IMG/VR virus record: IMGVR_UViG_3300032088_001599
Location: 1-27,422 of that record
From: a virus
Reading direction: 5' to 3' (one strand)
Length of the DNA: 27,422 nt
The notes beneath the pieces were generated by a model, which saw only the letters and a program-made list of their open reading frames with translations, was not told the origin of the DNA and ran no database searches. The first letter of the stretch is position 1. Each line of letters starts with the position of its first letter. Made by a program: the position numbers and the translations under genes. Shown piece after piece: positions 21,986-27,422 of the stretch.

Positions 21986-24688
21986 TTAGTCTGAGAATGA
22001 GAACAAATCGTGAAACGTATTACTAGTCTGCATTTGACTAAAGTCCCACTTCAACACATTCAATAAATTTTGTACCTTTTTGTCTACTACTTTCTTTTCC
22101 ATTTCATCATCATCAAAAGGTAATTTTTTAAACCATTCAGGTAATTGCAATTCATCTGTTGGGTATGCAATACTGCTGAATCCCATATTGTTTGATTTCA
22201 ACTGACACACAATAACTTTCATACCATCAGTAATTTTCATACTGTAGTTGTCCGAATTAGCCAATAACATATTATTCCAGTTAATACTTGCTCTGACGTG
22301 TCCTGGAATAGTTGCTTTCTTTTTCTTTTTGCCATCTTCTTTAAGTGCTTCTAGTCTAAACAAGGACTGACTGTTGCCTGGTGTTTGTACTGTTTTATTA
22401 TATAATTCTGTGTAAGTAGTTAAGTTATTAACACGTTTAGGCATACCTTTACGCCAAGGATCCATACCTTTAAATTCTTCTTTGAATGTTCTAATGTCTG
22501 TCATTATAGTTTTCTCATCTCCGCCATCCAGTGTTTTAGCAAGTATATCTTGCAAAAAGTCCTGCACAAACTCTGGAGTATCTGACCTCTTAATATCAAG
22601 GCCCATAATCTTTAATTTGCCACCTTCTGGTTTCCATCCTTCTAAGTCTAATACATTAATAGCATATCTCTTTTTAGTAATAAACAATCCTGCTCTTCCA
22701 ACTACTTCTCTACCTGCTTTAATAACTTCGCCTTGATGTAAGGGTACGTTGAAATCATTTTTCATAAAGTTAGGGAAACTATCACTCACTGTGTCAGATA
22801 CGGAGTCATATAACTCTGTTGCCATTTCTAAATCCATCTTTGTGCCTTCCGGCAATGCAGGTGCGGCTGAGAAATATACGGAGTCAGTGTCACCATATAT
22901 AATTGTTTCACCTTGATGATTGTAATCACCTGTAAGCAGTCTATTTGTTTCTGCACCCATATGACGTGTAATACGTCTGCCTGTAAGTGTAGTACTCTGT
23001 CCTATTCTCATATCAAAGAATCTACAACCTGCGTTTAGAATCGCACCATACAAACTGTTCAAGTTAATCTTTTTAACCAGTTGTCTTTTATCATAGAATG
23101 CAATTTGCTCTGGATCTGTTTGTTCCTTTTTCTTTGCCTGTAATTCTTGCCTTTCTGAATACCAACGTTCAAGTAAACCTGGAACTATACCTTGTACATC
23201 AGTTCTAAACAATGTGCCGTTAGCACTCAAACACCAAGGTTGATTGCTGTTAAACACCAAGTTGTAAACATCAGCACCAGTTACTTCACTGCTTGTTCCA
23301 TCTTCCATATCTATTGTAATAGGTCGTGTAACATCTTTTTGCATAACAAGTTCATACTCATTACTACCAAACTTACCTAACCAAGCATCAGCAAAACTTT
23401 TGCCTTCAATCATTATTTTGTCGTTGATTTCTTTTTCTGTATGGTCAGGTCTTAATTGACCTACTACTGTTTCAGGTGCCATATTTAATGCTCTAAACAC
23501 ACTAGGATACAGACTGTTTAAGTCCATACTGCCTACCCAATCGTGTAAACCTTTTTGTGGGAAAGCCACAAAGGCACCTGCCGCCTGTGTGTTCTCTTGA
23601 CGTTCTCGTTTTCTATCTGGAACAACCATACCACGTCTATGTGCTTCGTTAATAATTGCTTGTTCAGTTGTTGCCACAGCACCCATTGTGGTTGGAAGTA
23701 ATACAGTATTGTCGTGTGCAATAGTATTTGCCAAATCAATAAACTGTAACTTGTCATCAATCTTTTTCAACAACATTGTATCTTGAATATTATATTCTAA
23801 GAACAGTTCAAAATCGTGATTGTAAAGTCTATCTAAACTTCCTTCATATGGAACTTTCTTTTCATCGACTTCCATTTCACCGATAAAGTCTAACCTGTAA
23901 CTGTGTCGTTCTTCATAGTTGTATTTTCTATAAAGTTCCAAATAGTCCAAATGTACTCTGCCAATCAAATCATATGTTTCAGTTTCTCTTCCGTGATTTA
24001 TGTACTTTCTTTCTTTAGGCAACATATCCCACAAACACATTTTTCTTGTTTCGCTTTTGCCTAACACTTTGATAATCCTGTTTACTGTGTAAGGAATATC
24101 ATAACCTTCTGAGTTCCAACCACTTAATATATCTGCATCTTCTATCAATACCAAAAACTTTTGTAACAGTTCTTTCTCATCTTTACATATGATTGTATTA
24201 CCCACTTTGTCTGCAATTTTGGTTGCTTGTTCGTTGTCTAACGTCTTTGGAGCAACTGCTAAACAAACTATAGCATCACACCAGTTTAACACAACGGCTA
24301 CCGCTGTGATGGGCATAAATGCGTCTTGTGGGGAACTATATCCTCTCTCGGGGTCAAAGTCTACCTCGATATCAAAGAATGCAGTATGTAGTTTTGGTGA
24401 CTCAACACCTTGATAATGGTCAGAAATGACCCTATTGATTGGACGTAAATCACTTTCAAAAAGTTTTTTGCCTCTACTAAATGCTATGTTCTTTTGAAAG
24501 TCTTTGTGAGTTGAACAAGTGATTTTAGTTACGGAATCACCGTATATGCTTTTGTATTTTCCTTTGGGATCTTCTGCGTAAAAATAGTATCTAGCCGGAT
24601 GTTCTACATATTTACGTTTGCCATCTATTCGCTCTACAACATTTACCTTGTTCTTTTGTTTGTCGTAATACGCATCCACGTAACTCAT
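21986..24688 (-). CDS. 43: B-family DNA polymerase (T4 gp43-like)
   Basis: This 900-residue protein (T4 gp43 is 898) has all polymerase and proofreading motifs: Exo I FFDIEVDF (104-111), Exo II NSEGYDIPY (192-200), Exo III region YNIQDTMLL (299-307), motif A DLNSLYPS (389-396), motif B KKINLNSLYG (539-548) and motif C YGDTDS (598-603). The C-terminus ends TFHDLFSFSD, which looks like the clamp-binding peptide (T4/RB69 end with a similar F-D-x-F tail). It is the replicative polymerase with 3'-5' exonuclease. A consensus promoter and a candidate RNA operator hairpin precede it. Confidence 0.95.
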   Translation of the reverse strand: MSYVDAYYDKQKNKVNVVERIDGKRKYVEHPARYYFYAEDPKGKYKSIYGDSVTKITCSTHKDFQKNIAFSRGKKLFESDLRPINRVISDHYQGVESPKLHTAFFDIEVDFDPERGYSSPQDAFMPITAVAVVLNWCDAIVCLAVAPKTLDNEQATKIADKVGNTIICKDEKELLQKFLVLIEDADILSGWNSEGYDIPYTVNRIIKVLGKSETRKMCLWDMLPKERKYINHGRETETYDLIGRVHLDYLELYRKYNYEERHSYRLDFIGEMEVDEKKVPYEGSLDRLYNHDFELFLEYNIQDTMLLKKIDDKLQFIDLANTIAHDNTVLLPTTMGAVATTEQAIINEAHRRGMVVPDRKRERQENTQAAGAFVAFPQKGLHDWVGSMDLNSLYPSVFRALNMAPETVVGQLRPDHTEKEINDKIMIEGKSFADAWLGKFGSNEYELVMQKDVTRPITIDMEDGTSSEVTGADVYNLVFNSNQPWCLSANGTLFRTDVQGIVPGLLERWYSERQELQAKKKEQTDPEQIAFYDKRQLVKKINLNSLYGAILNAGCRFFDMRIGQSTTLTGRRITRHMGAETNRLLTGDYNHQGETIIYGDTDSVYFSAAPALPEGTKMDLEMATELYDSVSDTVSDSFPNFMKNDFNVPLHQGEVIKAGREVVGRAGLFITKKRYAINVLDLEGWKPEGGKLKIMGLDIKRSDTPEFVQDFLQDILAKTLDGGDEKTIMTDIRTFKEEFKGMDPWRKGMPKRVNNLTTYTELYNKTVQTPGNSQSLFRLEALKEDGKKKKKATIPGHVRASINWNNMLLANSDNYSMKITDGMKVIVCQLKSNNMGFSSIAYPTDELQLPEWFKKLPFDDDEMEKKVVDKKVQNLLNVLKWDFSQMQTSNTFHDLFSFSD

Positions 24689-24701
24689 ATATCAACTCCG
24701 A

Positions 24702-24721
24702 GCACCACTTCAGGCTGGCAC
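24702..24721 (-). promoter_or_regulatory. Candidate translational-operator hairpin in the gp43 leader
   Basis: On the minus strand GTGCCA (24721-24716) and TGGTGC (24707-24702) can pair in six positions, two of them G-U, around an eight-base loop GCCTGAAG. GGAG of the ribosome site follows directly at 24699-24696, before the ATG at 24688. T4 and RB69 gp43 repress their own translation through a hairpin with a five-base-pair stem and an eight-base loop next to the ribosome site. The loop length and place match; the sequence and stem strength are weaker evidence. Confidence 0.4.
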
Positions 24722-24742
24722 AATACCAAATATTAAAAATTA

Positions 24743-24771
24743 ATTATAGCAAAAACTTTGACTGATGTCAA
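24743..24771 (-). promoter_or_regulatory. Sigma70-like promoter of the gp43 gene
   Basis: TTGACA (24771-24766) and TATAAT (24748-24743) are perfect hexamers 17 bases apart on the minus strand. The TTGACA starts at the last base of the DsbA-like gene's stop codon (24774-24772 with one base overlap at most), so promoter and gene end abut. The leader to the ATG at 24688 is about 50 bases and holds the candidate operator hairpin. Confidence 0.8.
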
Positions 24772-25035
24772 TTATAATGTTTTGCCAACTACTTCTAAGA
24801 TAGTTTCAAGTTCATCAAACTTATCTCTTTCTGTTCCTAAGGAAGCCTTGTGGGCAACTCTAATCGCTTTGTTTAGTGTACCTGCATTTAGGTCCATTTC
24901 TTCTGCGATTGCTTTGACTGTATCACGAAGTCCTTCTTTGAGGGCGTCCATTTCGAAATGAACTTGCATACCTTCATTGACTAATTTCTTTAGCCTTGCG
25001 ACTTCTTCTTGATTAAATGTTTTGTTAAATGCCAT
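24772..25035 (-). CDS. Small dsDNA-binding protein, T4 DsbA-like
   Basis: This 87-residue protein is nearly all helical, with LKEGLRDTVKAIAEEMDLNA in the middle followed by NKAIRVAHKAS and an acidic C-terminal helix. Length and pattern resemble T4 DsbA (89 aa), a double-stranded DNA-binding protein that acts near late promoters, and its relatives in marine T4-like phages. The name is a similarity by eye, not a computed match. It has its own strong sigma70-like promoter and lies just before gp43. Confidence 0.6.
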   Translation of the reverse strand: MAFNKTFNQEEVARLKKLVNEGMQVHFEMDALKEGLRDTVKAIAEEMDLNAGTLNKAIRVAHKASLGTERDKFDELETILEVVGKTL

Positions 25036-25066
25036 TTATTTCTCCCTGTGTATGTAATTATCTGTT

Positions 25067-25085
25067 TAGACTATTATATAGTCTA
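25067..25085. repeat. Palindrome around the -10 box of the DsbA-like gene promoter
   Basis: TAGACTA (25067-25073) and TAGTCTA (25079-25085) are perfect inverted repeats of seven bases around a five-base centre, TTATA. The -10 hexamer (25078-25073) lies within it. A repressor or activator dimer could bind here, or the RNA could fold; neither is shown. Confidence 0.5.
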
Positions 25086-25101
25086 AGAATTGGTAAGTCA
25101 A
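25073..25101 (-). promoter_or_regulatory. Sigma70-like promoter of the DsbA-like gene
   Basis: TTGACT (25101-25096) and TATAAT (25078-25073) on the minus strand are 17 bases apart, about 37 bases upstream of the ATG at 25035; GGGAG is the ribosome site. A seven-base inverted repeat surrounds the -10 box. Confidence 0.78.
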
Positions 25102-25110
25102 TAAATTTTT

Positions 25111-25413
25111 TTAAACTGTGGTACTTGCTTCAAATTCGAAGTCAAGTTCTGGAAATTCTTCTAGTAACTCTTCAGAAATATCGTTACCTTCATTTGATGA
25201 AATATCGTCCTGTAGTAGTATCTCGTATGCAAACAAATCCTCTTCTTGATAAACTAATACGTCAAATTTATCTTCTTCTCCATCGGATACTTGCATCATC
25301 TTTTTTGTGTCTGCAAGACTGTTTACAACATTAAAAAACTTTGTAATGTCAGACCCAGCCAATTTCTCTTTGGTTATGAGTCTGCAAAAGTTCTTTATAA
25401 ACTTGTCTTCCAT
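25111..25413 (-). CDS. Small acidic hypothetical protein, 100 aa
   Basis: This 100-residue protein has a mildly basic helical first third (FIKNFCRLITKEKLAGSDIT) and a strongly acidic rest rich in Glu/Asp, including ELLEEFPELDFEFE near the end. It is soluble and has no known motif. It lies five bases after the EF-hand membrane protein gene, so the two are probably co-transcribed. The function is unknown. Confidence 0.6.
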   Translation of the reverse strand: MEDKFIKNFCRLITKEKLAGSDITKFFNVVNSLADTKKMMQVSDGEEDKFDVLVYQEEDLFAYEILLQDDISSNEGNDISEELLEEFPELDFEFEASTTV

Positions 25414-25418
25414 TACAA

Positions 25419-25745
25419 TTACTTACCTTTACTAAATGCCTGAGCACCAAAGAACGCGGCAACAATACCTGCAACTGCTACAAAGTATGTAGCCGCCATA
25501 TCGCCTAGTATTTTACTTGCTGATTCTAATCCAAACACAACTGCTAATACCACTGCAAATGGATATAAAAGCATACCGCTTAGTGCAAACCAAGCCATAC
25601 TTCTTTGTGCATCACGCATTGCGTCTAAATCTTCTAGTTCTTTTCTTTTAAATTCTAAGTACATTGCTTCTTCTTGTTTTGAAACTTTTCCATCTCCATT
25701 TGTATCAGCCGGATGGTGTACTGCTGTTTTTGTCTCTTCTGCCAT
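25419..25745 (-). CDS. EF-hand-like two-span membrane protein
   Basis: This 108-residue protein has an N-terminal canonical calcium-binding loop, DTNGDGKVSKQE (14-25), with oxygen ligands at positions 1, 3, 5, 9 and 12. A helix rich in Glu/Arg follows, then two membrane spans (about 51-71 and 82-102). A calcium-sensing or calcium-stabilised membrane protein is the natural reading. Similar proteins are, as I recall, found in T4-like marine phages. It follows the tail-fibre gene by 12 bases, so late expression is likely; a holin-like function is only one possibility. Confidence 0.7.
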   Translation of the reverse strand: MAEETKTAVHHPADTNGDGKVSKQEEAMYLEFKRKELEDLDAMRDAQRSMAWFALSGMLLYPFAVVLAVVFGLESASKILGDMAATYFVAVAGIVAAFFGAQAFSKGK

Positions 25746-25757
25746 TATGTTCTCCTA

Positions 25758-26855
25758 CTAACTTATGACTGCTCTGTCTGTCATTCGACGCCAGTTAGTG
25801 CCATCGCTAAATGCCATTACTGATCCTCCTGACTCGTTGGACACATAAATCATATGTCCTGTGTATGCAGATGCACTAGGTACTCCTGCTACTTGATATT
25901 GTGGGAACTCAACTGGTCCACCACTTGTTTCGACTACACCGTAATCACTATTTACTAATGCTACGACTGAGTCAGCAACTCCACCATAGTCAACACTATC
26001 TGTTGCTGTTGATGTAATTGCACCATAATCACTTACGGTTTCAAATAAAATTGATGATGTTGTTCCACCAACTGTTAGTTTGGCTTCTGCTTCATCGTAT
26101 ACGAAAGATCCACTACTACCCAATGCACCACTGTCATTGTATTGTATTTGAGTATTACTACCTGCTGGAGTAATACTAGGTGTAGCAAATGTTACAGCAC
26201 CTGAACCATCTGTAGTTAATACTTGACTAGCACTACCATCTGATGTTGGCATAGTATACGAGCCGTTCACAATAAGTGTGTTTGCTCTAACAACGTTAGG
26301 TACTCCATTTGGTTGTATACTACCTGTAACGTTACCACTTAGGTTACCAATTAATGCACCAGCACTAAATGTTTCACCATTTACTGTCCACTCACCTTCA
26401 CCTTCGTCCCAACGTAAGAAAACATTTCCTTCGTTACCTCTGTTGACTAAAATGCCTGCGTTAGCAGTTGCGGCTGTGTCACTTGCTAAATCACTATTAA
26501 GAACTATTTCATTATCTGCAATATTTAGAGTTTCTGTATTGATTACAGTCTGAGTACCGTTTACAGTTAAATCACCTGTAATAGTTACATCTGCACCAAA
26601 TGTTACATTACTGCTTAGTGTGGAAGATATTTGATTATCAACAACTGCTGTATTTGTTACATCAGTCCAAGCATTACCGCCTGTTCTAATTGCAAGTCTT
26701 TGATTGTTTTTGTCAAACCAAACATCACCAGCGGATACAGTATATGAACTTGCTGGATCCGAAGCACCACTGTATAAACCAGAACCTCTATTGGATAAAC
26801 CCAATCTAAATTCAGTTTTGCTGGTACCTTTTAAATTTCTAAAAATGTCTGACAT
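25758..26855 (-). CDS. Tail-fibre / structural protein, 365 aa
   Basis: This 365-residue protein is Gly/Ser/Thr/Asn-rich and beta-type. It has VNGTQTVINTETLNIADNEI (98-117) followed by VLNSD, a pattern common in fibre and baseplate proteins of marine phages, and a C-terminal YTGHMIYVSNESGGSVMAFS (331-350) followed by DGTNWRR, similar to fibre tips with a 'DGTNWRR' end. Three DYG units occur at 276-278, 289-291 and 304-306. It likely forms a trimeric fibre or whisker. A GATAAATA late-type box lies 26 bases upstream, consistent with a late virion gene. Confidence 0.75.
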   Translation of the reverse strand: MSDIFRNLKGTSKTEFRLGLSNRGSGLYSGASDPASSYTVSAGDVWFDKNNQRLAIRTGGNAWTDVTNTAVVDNQISSTLSSNVTFGADVTITGDLTVNGTQTVINTETLNIADNEIVLNSDLASDTAATANAGILVNRGNEGNVFLRWDEGEGEWTVNGETFSAGALIGNLSGNVTGSIQPNGVPNVVRANTLIVNGSYTMPTSDGSASQVLTTDGSGAVTFATPSITPAGSNTQIQYNDSGALGSSGSFVYDEAEAKLTVGGTTSSILFETVSDYGAITSTATDSVDYGGVADSVVALVNSDYGVVETSGGPVEFPQYQVAGVPSASAYTGHMIYVSNESGGSVMAFSDGTNWRRMTDRAVIS

Positions 26856-26857
26856 AA

Positions 26858-26882
26858 ACTTAAACCTTTCATATGTTTAAGT
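26858..26882 (-). repeat. Inverted repeat in the 5' leader of the tail-fibre gene
   Basis: ACTTAAAC (26858-26865) and GTTTAAGT (26875-26882) are perfect complements of eight bases around a nine-base loop. On the minus strand the loop carries AAAGG, the likely ribosome site. The hairpin begins at the end of the late box and ends three bases before the ATG at 26855. Confidence 0.5.
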
Positions 26883-26889
26883 ATTTATC
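26882..26889 (-). promoter_or_regulatory. Late-type promoter box GATAAATA
   Basis: The minus strand reads GATAAATA (26889-26882), the same octamer as at 6035-6028 and one base from the T4 late consensus. It is followed after 26 bases by the ATG of the tail-fibre-like gene, a virion gene expected to be late. Confidence 0.6.
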
Positions 26890-26905
26890 ATCTAGACTAT
26901 TGGAA

Positions 26906-27422
26906 TTAGTTGATTGTAATCCTATTAAGAATTGTTTCCTTTGCTTTGGTCCTATCGTTAGTTCTATGCTCTTTACAGTACCCAGAAACATTGTATTTGT
27001 TGTTTACTGTAAGGTCTTCTGAACTAAAAAACTTGATAATATTCTTATCAAGTGTGCCTACATACAGCCAACTTTGTGTTCTGTGTATGTATTTTCTCAT
27101 AACAAGTTCTACATCTTCAAAACTATTTCTTTCATACAATGTGCCTACAAATTTACTGTCTGAAGCAATTTCTTTCTCCATTTTTTCAGTTTCTTTGAAC
27201 TTTAAGGCATTTTTGTAGATTAAAGGCAAACTGGAAACTACCCCAATATCAGGATAACTGATGAATTCTTCCTTAATAAGTTTAAGAATTTTTGTCTCAA
27301 AATCACTTAGATTACCTTTCATTCCTTTAATAAGTAATCCTTTAAAAAACTTAATTTGTTGCGATGTGATATCAGCATCTTCTTGATTGGAATCAACATC
27401 CAAATTGTTTATAAATTCAAGT
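26906..27422 (-). CDS. Hypothetical protein, N-terminus outside window
   Basis: An open frame runs from the window edge (27422) to a TAA at 26908-26906, giving at least 171 residues. A TTG at 27403 could be a start, but the frame stays open upstream (LEFINN before it), so the gene probably begins outside. The middle is helical and Lys-rich. The end, SWLYVGTLDKNIIKFFSSED followed by YNVSGYCKEHRTNDRTKAKETILNRI, looks like an OB-fold-like beta segment seen at the ends of some phage DNA-metabolism proteins (recollection). I do not recognise the full protein. Confidence 0.6.
   Translation of the reverse strand, partial: LEFINNLDVDSNQEDADITSQQIKFFKGLLIKGMKGNLSDFETKILKLIKEEFISYPDIGVVSSLPLIYKNALKFKETEKMEKEIASDSKFVGTLYERNSFEDVELVMRKYIHRTQSWLYVGTLDKNIIKFFSSEDLTVNNKYNVSGYCKEHRTNDRTKAKETILNRITIN

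Noticed and set aside
23533-23760. 75-codon minus-strand frame inside the polymerase gene
   Set aside because: It is out of frame within gp43, which has strong motif support on both sides. No start signal is seen.
1-27422. tRNA genes, CRISPR arrays, insertion sequences or attachment sites
   Set aside because: No cloverleaf-like sequence, regularly spaced repeats, transposase or integrase genes were seen on either strand by reading.

Overview
The window looks like part of the genome of a T4-like (Tevenvirinae-type) marine myovirus. Three things support this: a B-family DNA polymerase of T4 gp43 type (900 aa), a gp45-type sliding clamp and an rnh/FEN-type 5' exonuclease; densely packed genes that mostly overlap by 1-35 bases; and AT-rich sequence with a set of small conserved proteins of the kind seen in cyanophages and pelagiphages. 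The host cannot be read from the window. A low-GC Gram-negative marine bacterium (SAR11-like or a picocyanobacterium) is an inference. No photosynthesis gene, tRNA, CRISPR array or insertion sequence was seen.

Every supported gene lies on the minus strand, so transcription runs from high to low coordinates. From right to left: (1) 27422-25111, a truncated gene, a tail-fibre-like structural protein behind a late-type promoter, an EF-hand membrane protein and a small acidic protein; (2) 25035-21172, a replication block with a DsbA-like DNA-binding protein, gp43 and gp45, each behind a sigma70-like promoter; (3) 21170-17821, a DpdA/TGT-like protein whose reading frame overlaps a Gfo/Idh/MocA oxidoreductase, which in turn overlaps an MDR dehydrogenase; (4) 17833-14215, small conserved proteins, an Api92-like protein, a DUF481-like outer-membrane barrel, two small membrane proteins, a QueD-like T-fold protein and an Hc1 histone-like protein; (5) 14222-10577, a glycosyltransferase, a GalE-type epimerase, a phosphoribosyltransferase and a DUF465 protein; (6) 10564-8985, FolE and QueE; (7) 8983-5351, a membrane protein, the 5' exonuclease and several small unknown proteins; (8) 5273-237, a MoxR/CobS-like AAA+ ATPase and a VWA/metallopeptidase-like partner, each with its own sigma70-like promoter, then an arginine:glycine-type amidinotransferase, a metallophosphoesterase and two conserved unknowns.

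The most interesting theme is 7-deazaguanine metabolism. FolE, a divergent QueD and QueE would convert GTP to 7-carboxy-7-deazaguanine, and the DpdA-like protein next to the clamp and polymerase genes is a candidate for inserting a deazaguanine base into phage DNA. QueC and QueF are not in the window, so the final base is open: a carboxy-deazaguanine, or a later product made with host or out-of-window enzymes. Around this core are sugar/redox genes and an amidinotransferase with an intact catalytic triad whose substrates are unknown.

Regulation appears mixed. Five sigma70-like promoters (TTGACA/TTGACT, 16-17 base spacer, TATAAT) precede the polymerase, clamp, DNA-binding, AAA+ and VWA genes. 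Three T4-late-type boxes (TATAAATA or GATAAATA) precede the tail-fibre gene and two conserved small genes. Three intergenic RNA hairpins stand out: one in the polymerase leader, a pair between the AAA+ and VWA genes, and one in the tail-fibre gene leader. No gene-free stretch exceeds 300 bases; the longest (4024-4184) holds a promoter and two hairpins.
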